A stretch of DNA of 64,000 bases, from contig MU400567.1 of assembly GCA_022578965.1 (NCBI GenBank), forward strand, positions 186,001 through 250,000. The letters are read 5' to 3'. The notes under the pieces were generated by a model. It ran no database searches. It was not told the origin of the DNA and saw only the letters and a list, made by a program, of their open reading frames with translations. This stretch comes from Xylaria sp. FL1777 (lineage: Eukaryota; Ascomycota; Sordariomycetes; Xylariales; Xylariaceae). Shown here piece by piece: positions 1 to 13,420 of this stretch (within the stretch, counting starts at the first letter, position 1; each line of letters begins with the position of its first letter). The translations under genes were made by a program, and so were the position numbers.

Positions 1-3000
1 CTACGTTTTATGTGCTAAGCTTTTTATAATATATTAGCATGCTTTTAATAAATATGCTAAGCATTTTGCAAATAAGGCATAAATTAAAAATGCTACTAAA
101 AATACACTCTGTTTAACCTTAAAATTAACACTAAAAATACAAACAAAGCAACGGTTAAATATTTATTAAACGCTTAGTATACAGTTAAGCTAATTAGCTT
201 TACGTTTAATAGCAGCTATAACTTTTGTTTTATTGTTTTTAGCAGAACTAACTATAGTTATATTACTTTTAAGTGCTTTTTTTATATATATAAATATATT
301 GCTAGCTATAAATTTACTAATATAATTTAAACTACTAAAGCATAATAAAGAATTGCTAGCAAATAGTAGTTCTAAAAAGCTAAAAAGAAAGCAAAAAAGG
401 TAAAACATATATAATACTTTGTGCTAATTTATATTTAGCTATAGTTTTTTAGTTTCTTTTTTTTCTTTTTTTGCTTTTTTATAATTAGAAATATATAACT
501 GCTGTTTTTTATTACTTTTAACAAATAGCTCATTTTTATTAGCTAAACTTAGTATGTTTTACTATATTAAAACTTTAGTTAGTTAAACAACTTTAGTATT
601 AAATTTATTAATTTTAATATTAATAAGTTATTGCTTTTTTTCTGTTAATAGATCTAGCATATTAAAAAGATTATATAACGTAGTATAGCTATTAATGCGT
701 TTTTTAGTGTTGCTATTAATATATATTTTGCAAGCATATTTAATAATATTTTAGTTAGTAAAAAAAAAAGTATACTGCTTATTTTAATATGTTTAAAAAA
801 ACTATTTTATACTACTATAAATTAAAGCAATATAAAAGCTTATAATAGCTAATCGATTAAATATAATAAAAACATTTTGCGTAAAGTTTTTGTTATTTTT
901 TATATTAATTGTAAAAGTATTATTAATATGCTTTAAAGCTAAATTAATAGTTTTTTATTTATTTTTAGCTATAGTATACTAAATAAAGCTTAACTGCAGT
1001 ATTTTTGTTATAAGTTCTAGTTTTATAACATTAAAATAAAATAACTAAGCAAAATATAATATTTTTAGTTTATAGTTATTAAACTTTCTTTTATAAAAAA
1101 AAATAAAAAAATAAAAAATAATTTAACGTAGCACTTTATAATTGCTAAGCTAAACTGCTATAGTTATTATAAGTAAATATTTTATAATATTTATGTATTA
1201 GTAATAGCTTTAAAACTTAATGTTAATTAATTTGCTTTTGTTTTAAGTATATTTTTTTGTTTAATTTGTATATTTTAATTATTAAAACTATAAAGCTGCA
1301 ATTTTTTGCTTAAGTAATATAGGATTTATGCTTTTTAATGCTGTTTAAATATAGTTTAGTTAAACTTTATTAAAGAATAGTATATTAAATTTAACTAAGT
1401 TATAAATTAAAAACGCTAAAATACGGGCATAAAACCTATTATGTAGTAATAGTAAAGCTTAATAATATTAAACCTTATTTTTTTTAATATATTGTTTGTA
1501 GCTAAAAAATTACACGTTATGTTTTATGAAAAAATCCTAAAAAGTCCGAAAAATTAGTTAAATAAAATTTAGCGCAATATAAAAAAAAGCTAATATAAGA
1601 AGCATTTATTATTTATGGTTATATATGTTGTTTATTTTTATTTAAATAGCTATTATAGCCTAAATAAAAAATATAGTTTTTTAATTTTTATATATTATTA
1701 TAAGTTGTTTATTATAGTTTTAATAATTTAAAATAGTGCAAAATAAAGTATTGTAAACTTAATATACTCTGGATATTTTTTTTTTGTTTTTGTAAATAGC
1801 AGAAGTTTATAAAATATAGCTAACGTTATTTTATAGTTGTGCAATGTTTAAAAATAAAGCAAACCTTTTTAAATGTAATAATTTAAATAAAAAACGAACA
1901 GCGTAAACTAATAAATAATTAGTTGCTTTATTTATATAAGCTAAAGTTAGCGTTAAATAAAAAAAAAGCTATTTTTTTTTAAAAAAAGTAGTAATATGCT
2001 ATTATAACTATATAAATAAGCTAAGCACGTTTAAACTAATAACTATAAAACAGTTAGTTAAATTTTGTATAATATTTTTATAACTTATGCTAAGATTTTA
2101 AATATTGTTTTTAAAGTTAAAATTGTTATATATAAACATAGCACTTAGGTTATAAGTAATACGCTTTAAATTAAGCTATATATTTATTAATTTAAGTATT
2201 AAAACATTAGCTAACTAGCTATTACGTATATAACTTTATTTAGTTATTTTATTTAGCTATTTTAAAACAAACTTATGGCTAACATATATTTTAAATCGAG
2301 CAAAAGTATTAATTACCTAAGTTTGTGTTTTATTACTATAAAAATAAATGCTAATAGATTGCTATAAGAAATTGTTTATTAAAGGTGCATATGTACCTAA
2401 TAATAAAGCTATAATTATATATGCTTTAGCAATATAAAAAAACAGCATATTAGCTTTAGTTGTATTATAAAATTTATGCCTGGTTTGCTAATTTGTAAAA
2501 ATACCTAGAAAAAAGGCAGTAAAACGTAAAAATACGTTTTAAATTTAAAACTAGAAAAAACGAAGTAACCTTTTAATCCATTATATATTACAGACATTTT
2601 TAATTTAGCAGAGCTTTTTATTAAAGGCCTTAAATGCCTTAAAATTAAATTTAATAAAAGTTAGTTGTTTAAATAAAGTAAAAAGCTTGTTTTAAAATGC
2701 AGAAATATTAGCAATATTATAACCTATATTGTTTTTTTTAAATTTTATCCGAATACTAGCTTTTTAAAAACGTTATTAAACTTCGGGATTTTTTAATACG
2801 TTAATTATTTTGCGTATTTGTAGCTTTAACTAGTTATTAGTTATAGTTTGCAATAAAAGCTATTTTTTTAAAAACTAACGAAAATTGTAACCTTAATTAT
2901 AATTGTAATGCTAGTACTTTTGCGTGTTTGTTGCGACTTATTATTAGCGTATAAAATTAGATTTCTTGTTTAAGTTATTACTTTTATAATCGGAATTATT

Positions 3001-4907
3001 TTTAAAGTTAAAAGCAATAAAAGTAATATTAGAAAGGTTAGTTAATTCGGATATAAGAAGTAGCATAAACGCTAGTATAGTAAACTATATAAGCAAGCAA
3101 AATAATCGCAAAAAAAACAATAGTAAAAAAAACAATATTTCGGTTAAAAAATCTATAGTATGCAATATAACAAAAACTAAGCATTAAAAAAGTCCGAAAA
3201 AAATATAACTGTATGCAAAATATAATAATTAATTAATTAAGTATAACTTTAAACAGATTTAAAGTTGCTATATAAATAAATTATGGTTTGTTGTTTTTTA
3301 AATAAAAATGTAAGCAAAAAAATTAACATAGTTGCTTTAAACTAAAATTCCGAGTTTATATTAAAAGAAGTAAGAAGAGTTATAATTAATAAAGAAGTAG
3401 TATAGCTAAAGAGGTATAAACGTAAGAACTATTTTAGTTTAAGGTACTTAAAATAAATATAAACGTTTTAAAAATTATTATTTTTTTAAATAAGCTTTAG
3501 GTTTTTAGCAAAACTTAAAGCCTAAGTATAGCTTGTATATTAAGTGCTTACGGGCTTAATTAGGCTTATAGGTTTTTAGTAATAAGCTAGGCTTTAAAAC
3601 CTTAATATAGTTTGCTATATAGTAACGAACTAACATTAGCAAAATAAAATAGTAAAGCGCTTTAATTAGCTGCTTAAAAAACGTTTTAGCACTATTTTTG
3701 CTAGCAAAAAGCTAAGCAAAAGGCTACTTAAAAGCTATTAGTTAACCATTTTGCCTTAAGTTAAAGTTAATTTTCTTAGTACTAAATAGTTAATTTATAT
3801 GTAAACTTACATTAATATATATATAGTAGTTAAGTATTTAATATTTATATAATTAAAAGAGCTAATTCTAAACTTTTTGTAATATATTATGTACTTAGTT
3901 ATTTTAAGTACTATTATTATTAAGAATTTTTGGTTAAAAGGCTAAAAGTTATATAAGTAATTATTTTAACTTTAAACAGTTTTACTGCAGTAAATTTAAC
4001 GCTGTAGCTGCAATATTTGCTAAAAACAAATAACAAAAGTGTTTAGTTTAACTTTGCGCTATTAGTATTACAATACTTACTTAAGTACTTACATAGCTTT
4101 TTTATAAGTATATAGTAATATACTAGTACTATAATTTGGTTTAAGGTTGTTTGCTTTAATTTCGCTTAGTTTTTTGCTTTTTGTTTTATTTGCTAATTTT
4201 AGCCCTTGTTAAATTATAAATAAGTATTATGCTATTTGCGCAATTTTTTTTTTTTTGCGCTGTTTAAGTATAGTTTATATACTTACTTAGCATTATATAG
4301 TGTAGTTTGTTTTTTTTTTATTGCTTTAATAACGTTTTATTTATATTGCATTTTTTTTAATATGCATAAGTTTTTAATTTCTTTATATATGTATAGCTTA
4401 GTAGCTTGTGTACTTTTTGCTTTAGCATAAATTTTTTAGCACTACTAGTTATTAGTGCTACTATTACGCTATAGCATATTATACTTATTTTGTTTTATGC
4501 TTTTGTTAGCACGCTAAGATTGTAAGCTAGCTAGTACTTGCAGAAAAAAACGGATAGCTGTTATGCTTTAATAATACGTGCTACTTAAAAAAGCAAAGCT
4601 ATTCTTTAAAATAAGAATAACTTTAAGCAAAAAACAGCAGTAGTAAAAACAGCTAATAATAGCAAAAAAAAGAAAACAAGTAAAGGGAACAAAAAGGCAA
4701 AGAACTAAAAAAACGTGTAAAAAAGCAACACGAAGTAAAATAGTTTTGTTGGCTTTTTTTATTTTTTCTGCAATACTAGTAGCAGTAGCAAACAAGTTTT
4801 ATAAGCTGCTATATATGCTACTTAGTAAAAATAGCCAAAAACCAAGATTATTATTTATACTAGTAATTATAACATTTTTAAAAATAAAATGCTTTTTTGT
4901 ATTAAAG
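1..4907. other. AT-rich stretch, nothing recognisable
   Basis: No gene, RNA or repeat with a partner in the window was recognised. The only notable open frame is a 64-codon hydrophobic one at 4236-4430, of a kind expected from T-rich sequence. Around 2,480-3,060 the G+C is slightly higher, but no conserved motif emerged on either strand. Probably old RIP-mutated repeat DNA. Confidence 0.6.
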
Positions 4908-5239
4908 TATAACAAAGGCTATATATTAAGGCTTAAAACTAAGTGTTTAACTCTTTATTTTACATATAATAATCTGTTATAGCTATAAAAGTTTATGCTT
5001 TTTATTAAAGCTATTGCTAAGCATAATAATTATTTTTAAGTTTATATATAATTAGTTTAAAGCTTTTTAACCTTTATGGTTTGCTTATATGTTTTAAATT
5101 AACAAAAGCTAAATAGCTTTATTTTTAGTACGCAAAACAGTTTTAATAAGTTTTAATTTAGCGCAGTATAGTTTTAATGTTTTACTAAACTATACATTTA
5201 AAAATAGCATAAAGTGTTTAGCTAGTTTAATACATATAA
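4908..5239 (+). repeat. Dispersed repeat R1, copy 1
   Basis: A 332-bp sequence that recurs almost without gaps at 6710-7041 and 16162-16491, all in the same orientation. It starts TATAACAAAGGCT and ends near CATATA; conserved interior blocks include ATAATCTGTTATAGCT and GTTTTAATAAGTTTTAATTT. Differences between copies are mainly transitions. If RIP changed an original TG...CA to TA...TA, the ends would suit a solo LTR, but this is inference. No coding content. Copies 1 and 2 flank a 1.47-kb interval. Confidence 0.8.
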
Positions 5240-6709
5240 CATAAGGTTAGCTTTATTTTAACTTTTGTTCTTGTTTTTAATGCCTTTAAATATTAACTAA
5301 TAAGCACTTTATAAAATATTTTTAGCATTAAAATATATTTGCTTACTATATATTTTCTTTACTTGTTTACTTAGTACTAAGTGCTTACGTTTATATAGCT
5401 TTACGTAATATTGCTAAAACAGTTTTTAAGCTTGCTTATTATAAAGTAAAACGCTTTTTTTTTTTTTATATTTAATGTTTTCGTTAATACTATAAACTAT
5501 TTTTTTGCTTTTAGCTTTAGCAAATTATTGTTTTTTAAAGTGCTTACTACTGCTTATATATATTATCTAATTATTTTTATTAATATGCTTAACTTACTTA
5601 ACTTTTAGAGCGCTATTAGCAACTAAAGTATAAATACTAAAAAAAGTACTAGTATTAAAAGCATTTTTAAGCAATATTACTAGAAATAGTTTGCTTTTAT
5701 ATATTTACGCATAAAAGCCTTAATTAATGTTATTATAATAAATTTAACTTAGATATAAACTTATATTTAAAGTTTATAAAGCTTTTACTATTAAAATAAT
5801 AATTGTTAGCATTAAATTGCCGTAGTTTATTTACTGTGCGCTATTAGTAATATTAAAAAAGCTGTTAAGCTAACCAAAAAAAGCAAAAAAAAACGCTAGA
5901 AATATATAGTATATATTGCTTAGTTTAAGCTTAAAAAGAATCATTAGCTCATATTTAATCTAACTTTACAGCTAACAAAGATGTTAAGCTTGTTTTTCTT
6001 AGTAGTATTAAAAACAATAATAATTTATAGTACGTTTACTAACTTTAGCTACTTATTAATAAGCTTTACATTAAAAATTATGTTATTTTTAAACTTAATG
6101 CGCTTTAGTTTAAAGTTTTTAAGTAGCTAAGTATGGCTTATATTAGCATAAATAACATATAAAACAAACATTTTAGCATTAGCATAGTTAAGTACTAAAC
6201 TACTAGTTTTATTTTTGTTGTTTATAATAGCAAAAGCTTTAAGCTTAATATTATAACTAATATTAATAAACAGCTAACAAGTAAGCTATATTTCTTTAAT
6301 TATATGTAATGCTATATTAATAGAACGGCTAAAAATAAGATTTTATGCTACTACAAAAACTAATTATGCTATAAGCTTTAAAAAAGCTTTCTTTTTTTTT
6401 AATCTGCTAGCTGTTTAATTGCAGGCGCATAAATTAGCACAGCAATTCTAAAATAAAAAGTTCGCAAAACAGTGGTTAATTAAAATACAAAAGCTTATTA
6501 TAATAATACTATAATTTTAAGTATAATAAACCGCAATAAATAAGTGCATAAATAAGTAAATAAGCTAACAGATTTGTAAGCAATACTTTAAGGTTTTAAA
6601 TATATAAAAACAGCAGCCTTAGAGTTTATAGCATTAAGTTTTCCTTTTATTTTCCTTTTTAAAAAAAGCTAAAAAATATATTTATTTTTTAATATACTTT
6701 AGTAACATT
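5240..6709. other. AT-rich interval between R1 copies 1 and 2
   Basis: About 1.47 kb between two same-orientation R1 copies. No open frame, protein motif or primer-binding site was recognised, so I cannot say whether it is the interior of a small LTR-type element or simply DNA between two independent insertions. Confidence 0.5.
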
Positions 6710-7041
6710 TATAACAAAGGCTAATATTAAAGCTTAGAATTAAGTTATTAACTCTTTATTTTGCATATAATAATCTGTTATAGCTGCAAAAGTTTATGCT
6801 TTTTATGTAAGCTATTGCTAAGCATAGTAATTTGTCCTTAAGTTTATATATAATTGATTTAAGCTTTTTAACCTCTGAGGTCCGCTTATATGTTTTAGAT
6901 TTGCAAAGGCTAAATAGCTTTACTTTTAAATACGCAACAAAGTTTTAATAAGTTTTAATTTAGCATAGTACAGTTCTAATATTTTATTAAACTATGCATT
7001 TAAAAATAGCACAAAGTATTTAGCATATTTAGCGCATATAA
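6710..7041 (+). repeat. Dispersed repeat R1, copy 2
   Basis: Second copy of the 332-bp R1 family, with the same start (TATAACAAAGGCT) and a GCGCATATA end. The 5 bp on either side are ACATT and ATATT, which would be a target-site duplication with one transition. That hints at insertion as a unit (for example a solo LTR), but 5-bp matches in such AT-rich DNA are weak evidence. It keeps more G+C than the other copies (a CTCTGAGGTCCGC stretch near 6872-6884). Confidence 0.8.
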
Positions 7042-10000
7042 TATTCTGCTTTATATTAAGTTTTAAAACATATTTTAAGAGCTAAAAGTTTACTTAAAAT
7101 AGAAAATAAGAAATTATAATTCTAAAAAGCTAAATAATGCAGCAAAAGAAATACGCACTTATAATCTTAGTGCTTATACTAAAACTAGCTAAACAATAAC
7201 TCTTTTAATAACCTTAAAGTTTTTATCTTGCTTTTAAAGAACTTTAAACTTTAGTTAACTTTTATTAAAATAAGTATTTTATTAGTTAATATTAGATTAC
7301 TTAAGTAATAATTTATACTACTAATTTAAATTAAGCTAAAAGCACTTTATAATAGTTAATATAGCGTTTGTTAGCTTTTAATGCTTATTTATAATATAGT
7401 AAGCAATAATAATTAATGCTACATAGTACTTATATTTAAATGCTACTTTTTTTTATAAATAAGCAGCATTATTATACTAAATACCTTGTTTAGCATTAAA
7501 CGAAATACTTAGATTAAACTAGTTGCTAATTAGCTAGCAAACTTTAAAAACAAGCAAATAACTAATATAAAACTCTTACTTTTTTAATAATTTCTAAGCT
7601 ATTATTTTGCTTTTACTAATAGTATTTTATAGTATTTAACATTTTAAAACTAAGTATGCTTATAAATTCTTGTATACTTTTTATAAACATGTTAAACTTT
7701 TTACGCTTAATAAATAAACTATTACTACTTTTATATATATACTAGTTAATTTATTTGCGGTGTTTTGCTAACATTAAAGCTTTTATTTATTGTTGTTTTG
7801 CTTTATTTAAAAGAAAAAACAAAAGCAATATAAATTAAAATATATTATACGTTTTAAGCATTATGCGAACTTTTTTCTTTGCTATAGTAGCTTTATATAA
7901 CTTAGCTAAGTAGTTCTAGTAAATAGCAAATAAAATGCTAGCATAATAAGCTTGTTTATATTAAAGGTTAAAGCTTGCTTTATAAATTATTTTTGCTAAA
8001 TTTTTTATTTTTTTAACTACTTTAGCTATGCGCTAACAAGTAGTTTTGCTTTTAGTTATAAAAAAGCCTTTCGAAGTAATAAAAGTAAATGTAAGGATTT
8101 ATGTACAATATTTTGCTTGTAAACTAGCTACATTTTTAGTTATAAATGTAGATTTGCTAAAAAATAATTATATAAACTTTAAATATAATATGTTTATAAT
8201 AAACTTTAGCATATAAATGCTATAATTAAAGTTGTTTTTTTGGCGTAAATAATGCATTACTTAAATAGCCTTAGCAGGTTTAGCATTAATGTTTTTAAAT
8301 AAACTATTAGTTTTAAAGCTAAGATAAAAATTAATAAATTCTTTAGCTTTTTTGATTTCTTTAGGATATTTATAGTAAAGTTTAATACTATTTTACATTA
8401 AGTCCTAGATTTTTAAAACGTGCTTATTTACGTTTTAGTTAAAAAAGATCTAATAATTTCTATTATATAAAGTTAAAAAAAAAATAACTTGCATATTATT
8501 TAAGGTTTTCGTAAAAAACCTTTTGTAGAAATATTAACTATAAGTTTTATTAGCAAGCAAGTTAATAATAATATAGTTATTAATATAATAACAGTTTAAA
8601 ACTAATAATATAATAATATTGTTTAAACATTTTGCTAGTGTAAATAGCTTAGCTATTTTAATTTAAGATTAAAAATCAAGCGTATTATTATTTAGTTTTT
8701 TAATATTTCTCCGTTTTGTATTAAGCATATCTAGTAAAAAAATATTATTAATATAACTACTTTAGTAGTAGGTTTTAATTAATATACTATATAAAACTAT
8801 TAAACGTTTTGTTATAAAAAGAAAAGTTGCTAAAAAGCAAGAAATGTTTTAACGTACTAAAGTTGCAATAAGCATTAAAAGTAATTTTGTAAAAAAGCAA
8901 ATAATATAGGTTATTATTGCAGTTAGTAAAGTTAATAGTTCTTAGTTTTCCTTTAATTCGGGTTTTTTTAGCTTTATTAGCTTATACAAAGCGTAGCTTA
9001 ACGTTATGCTTACTAATATTTTTAAAAAAAACATAAATAATATATTAAGCGCACAGCTATAAAAAGAGGTATAACAAACAAAATTAAGCAACAATATTAC
9101 GCTTTAGCGTGTTTTATTTACAACATTAATATTAAAACTAGCAGATTTATTACTACAATTATTATTAGCTCTAAGATCTTAGTTTTAAAAAGTTATAGCA
9201 CTTTTTAAAAGTAATTATAACTATATAATTGCTAATTTAATATTAGTAAGCTTATAGTTTAAGTTTATTAAGTAAGCTATTTGCGTTTTTATTTTGTTTA
9301 GGTATGTATAATATAAGCTATTAGTAAAAGGAACTAAAACGTTACTTTGAATATTATTCTTATTTTAAAAATAGTTAACTTAAACTTTTGTATACTAAGC
9401 TAATATTGCTTTTAAAAAGTCTTAAAAAATAGCAGCTTTAGCACTAAAATAAAAATAAAAATAATAAATGTTAACATTAAATATTTTTACAACGGTTTTT
9501 TAGTAGTTAAAAGAAATTACTAAAACAATGTTATAATTATTTATATAACGATTATTATAAGCTGTAATAATTGCCTAATTAACTTCTTTATTTAAAAGCA
9601 TATCTTTTAAGATCTAGTTAAATAATAGTTCTAAAAAAGCTTCTTTTTTTATATTTGTTCGGTAAGCTTTTATAAAGCAGTTTTAACTTTTAATAATAAA
9701 GGCTTTTTTTGAGCTATAAAGTGCTTTTATTTTAGTAACTGCCTTTATTGCACGTATTAGTATAAAGTTAAGCATTATAAAGCAAGCAATTATTTATTGC
9801 AAAATGCCTGTTTAAAAGTACTATTAATTAAAACAATAGCTATTATATTTTGCTAGAAATAAAAACTAAAAGCTTTTTTACTTACTTAATATGCAAGTTA
9901 TTATAATAACTTGCTTTAGTAATAATAGCTGCACTAGCAGCTTTATTTATTTTAATATTATTATTGTTTGTTAAACCTAAGCTATTAAAGCTACATTTAA

Positions 10001-10800
10001 GATCTTTAGTTAGTTAGCATAAAACTTTAATAATTAGACTTTTATTAAGTTTGCTTAGTTTTACTTCAAGCGTACTAAACATTAGTACTATATAAAACTT
10101 TAGTGTTTAGTAAAAAAAACAGGTGTTTAATATAAAGTATATTATTATAAATAAATATAGCGCTTAAGCGTAGTATAATAAGTGTATTCTAAGGTGTAAA
10201 AGCGCTAATAACATAAATAAAAGCAAAGATATAAGTGCAAATGTTGTAATAATTACAAAATTTTAACTAAAGCGCAAAAAAGCAGCGTTTTAAAATTAAC
10301 AAAAGAATAAAAGTAGTTATAAAAAATGCTAAAAGTATAAAAGCTTTAACTAAAAAAAATTAAAGAAGTAAAGAAACTAAGGCAAAAAATATATATAAAC
10401 AAAGAAATAAAGCGCAAAATACCTAATAAAATAAAAAAGTATTCTAAAAGGTGCAAAAGTAAAAAAGTGCAGTATTTTCTAGTTTAAGTACAAAAGTATA
10501 TAAGTAAAAAAAGCATTTACTACTTAAGTATATGTTTTTATTTACTTAGTATTTTAATATTTATAATAAAACCAAAGGTTATTAACTAATTATAAGTAGC
10601 TATTATATACTTAAGTATTATAATATTGCTAAGCTAATTAAACAGCTATAAAAAAATAACTTTAACTTGTACTTTTGCACTTTTTTTCTATAAACACTAA
10701 ATCTAGCTTTTAAAGCAAAATTCTATTTTTAATACTTCTTTACTTTTGTAGTTTTAAGTACATAATTCTGCTTTGTTTTTTTTTAATTAAACTTTTTTTT
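7042..10800. other. AT-rich stretch, unidentified
   Basis: No gene or known domain recognised. On the minus strand, from about 10,083 leftwards, a fairly readable RIP-eroded frame runs for about 60 codons (Lys/Leu/Asn-rich, starting MFSTLE), suggesting an old minus-strand coding sequence over 8.2-10.1 kb. It matched no family I could name. Confidence 0.5.
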
Positions 10801-10951
10801 TATTGTTAAAAATATAAAAAAGTATACAATATAGCAAGTAAATTATATATTTAAAATAACTAGAAATAAAAAAGGTAACTTAAAAATTAAAAAAAATAAG
10901 TAATATATATAGCTTAAAAAGTATAAAATATATTATATTTATTTATTTTAA
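10801..10951 (+). repeat. Dispersed repeat R2, copy A
   Basis: About 150-bp repeat shared with 35973-36125 (same strand) and with 24283-24438 (opposite strand). Diagnostic blocks are a GTATACAATATAGCAAGTAA start region, a central TATTTAAAATAACTA and AAGTAATATATATAGCTTAA, and a TTATTTTAA end. Flanks differ between loci. It carries two related GGTATAAA...GTGTAC-type motifs in direct orientation (clearest in the 24.3-kb copy), so it looks like a piece of a satellite with a period near 100-110 bp or a small non-coding element. Confidence 0.75.
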
Positions 10952-11459
10952 TATCTAGTTTAGCCTTTAAAATATTATACGTATATTAAAGCAGCTTATA
11001 TGCTTTTTTAATTTTGCTAACAGCTTAATAAGCTTTAATAAGCATTTTTTAACACTTTGTACTTATAATTCTAGCTTAGTTCTAAAATTCTTCAAACAAA
11101 AGGTTTATACTAGGGTTATATATAACGTAGTTTAGCAGTTTTTAATATACATTTATTTAGCACTTCTACAGTGCTTTTTAAGCGTTTTGCACAAACATTA
11201 ATTTTAAAAATGTTGCTGCTTAAAACAATATAGCTGCGTTAATAACATAAAGAACCTGTTTATTATATATTTATAAAACATTAATTATAACTTCGTAGTT
11301 AAAATTACAGTTGTTTTTAATTATAAACTTAAAACGTTAAAGTATTTAGTTATATAATTATATTATATAAAACAATGCTATTATTGCAAAATTAATAATA
11401 ATAGTATTTATGTTTATTAACTTAATAGATTAGTAATAGTAGCAAAGCTTCTAGATTTT
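10952..11459. other. AT-rich spacer, nothing seen
   Basis: Between R2 copy A and the less mutated islands. No open frame, repeat partner or motif recognised. Confidence 0.5.
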
Positions 11460-13420
11460 TTCTAAAGCAAAGCAATTAATATTATAGCTAGCGCAGCTAA
11501 GCATTTTGTGCAGTTTCTTCGTACAAAGGTGTCTAAAGCGTTAGTGAAGCCTTCAGAGTTCTGTTTCTGTAAAGTAAAGGCCTGCTTTATACGGGCTAGT
11601 ATTAAAGAATAGGTGCTCTTATTTGCGTACAACAAGGATAGTTTTCTCGTTTTGCCGTACAATAATATTCTTTGTGTTATTAAAGTATGCTTTTAAGCGG
11701 TTAGCATTTTTTAACAAAAACAGGAAAAAGGTATAAGTATTTAAAATGTAGTATATAATTATACTAAAGGCATTTTTTATTCGTATAGTACTTATAGCAC
11801 TTACGGTATTATTTTTGCAAAATTAGATGTAAGTGCTTCTTAAGGTTTAGCTAACTTTTATATAAGGGTGTATTTTTAGGTAAGCTTTTAATTGTGCTTT
11901 TTTTGCCGTTAAATAATTTAAAGCGCTAGTATTCTAAAGTTTACTTTAGTAGTTCGTATAATACTAAATGCTTAATATAAACTAATTGCACAAAACTATT
12001 ATTTCATAGTTTTAAATATTTTTTTCTGTTATATAATAAAAAAATGCGCTATTTACTAAATATTAAGTAGTTTAGTTATTAAATTTCTTATTAACATTTT
12101 TATTACTATTGTTTAAGTTTAAATATTTTTTACATTTTATAATATATATACAAAATTAATTAAGCGTAAGTTTTTAGCTATAAATTATTTTGTGCGAATT
12201 GAAGTATACTTTTTTTGCACGGGCTCTTTTGTAAAGGGTGTATTACGTTAACTAGCAGCTTTTTTTTCGGCGTACGAAACATTGTTTATTCGTACGATAG
12301 TTTTAATCCTTTTTGTTTCAGCTTTAAAAGTAGTTTAGCCGCCTAGTTAGTCAACTTGATGATCTCAATGGAAATCTAGGTTATAAGTCCTTTGTACAGC
12401 TGTAGTTATACTTCTAGTCCGTGAAATATATCTCATTGTTTTTTTGTACGAAGCTTTTAAACGTATTATTTAAAGCTATGCGTAAGCACGCTTAAAAGTT
12501 AGCAAAAAACCTTTTGCACGTTAGTTTTTAAAAAATAAGTACTATAGCTAGTTTTAATATATTTTAGCATGCTTATATAACATTTATACTTAATTAAATC
12601 TTTTTTTAATAGCTAGCATTAAGCGCTTGCTATGCTTTTTTAAGCTTTTTAAGCTTTTTAAACATTAATTTTAGTACTTTGTGCAATACTAGGTTTATAT
12701 TTTCCTTTTTTATTTGTATAAAAGAAACTATTGTTTAATTGGCCTAATACTAGCTATAATTTATGTTAGTATAAAAGTAAGTATTTATTGTATAATATAT
12801 TTTACTTTATGTTTTATTTAAACTAATACAATTAATAAAAAAACTTTTTGCGTAACTTTTTAAAATACATAGAAATATAGCGTAGTATTAGTTTTTTGTG
12901 ATTTTAATACATTAGTAAGTATTAATAAACAACTAAGCTTTATTATATAATAGGTTATATAGCTTGCTTGTGTAATTTTTGCTTAAGTTTTAGCTTTTTT
13001 AAAAAGCAATATATTTTTTAAGCAGTATTGTTCCGTTTTATATATTCTTTGTTAGAAGCAAGTCTAAAAGTATGCTTTTAACAGCTAGATCTAGCGTTAT
13101 ACGAACGTATATTTCTTGCTTTAGTGTTCAAAGAAAAGAATACTAAACGGGGTATTTATATACCGGCTAGAACTTCGGTTTATGGCTTGCTTTTGTTGTG
13201 CGAGAATTAAGCAGCTTAAGGGTATTCTAGTATTTAACACTTGGTTGTACGAACTGCTATTAATACTGGCCTTTCCGTACGTAAAATCGTACGTTGAAGC
13301 TTAAGTCCCAAGAAGGTAGTTTATTCCGGAGATAGTCTAAAGAATTTAGACTATCGTACGGAAAAATATTTAGTTGCTAACTCAGTGTCAGGAATATTGC
13401 CAATAATTAAATAGTTGTTA
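11460..13420. other. Cluster of less AT-rich islands with CGTAC motifs
   Basis: Three patches (about 11,462-11,700; 12,180-12,480; 13,020-13,410) have visibly higher G+C than anything else in the block and repeatedly contain CGTACG or CGTACA/TGTACG words (11509, 11627, 12271, 12291, 12446, 13277, 13290, 13356). TTCGTACGATAGT at 12289-12301 is matched in inverted form by ACTATCGTACGGAA at 13350-13363. A 66-codon minus-strand frame (11462-11662) is open but has no recognisable domain. The patches may be single-copy DNA spared by RIP, or a younger insertion. Confidence 0.5.
13324..13363. repeat. Perfect hairpin, 11-bp stem with extended arms
   Basis: GATAGTCTAAA (13331-13341) and TTTAGACTATC (13345-13355) form a perfect 11-bp stem with a 3-nt loop. 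After a short bulge the arms continue as TTCCG / CGGAA. The whole 40-bp palindrome lies in one of the less AT-rich islands and contains CGTACG on its right arm. It could be an element end, a cruciform site or a terminator-like hairpin. Function unknown. Confidence 0.7.
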
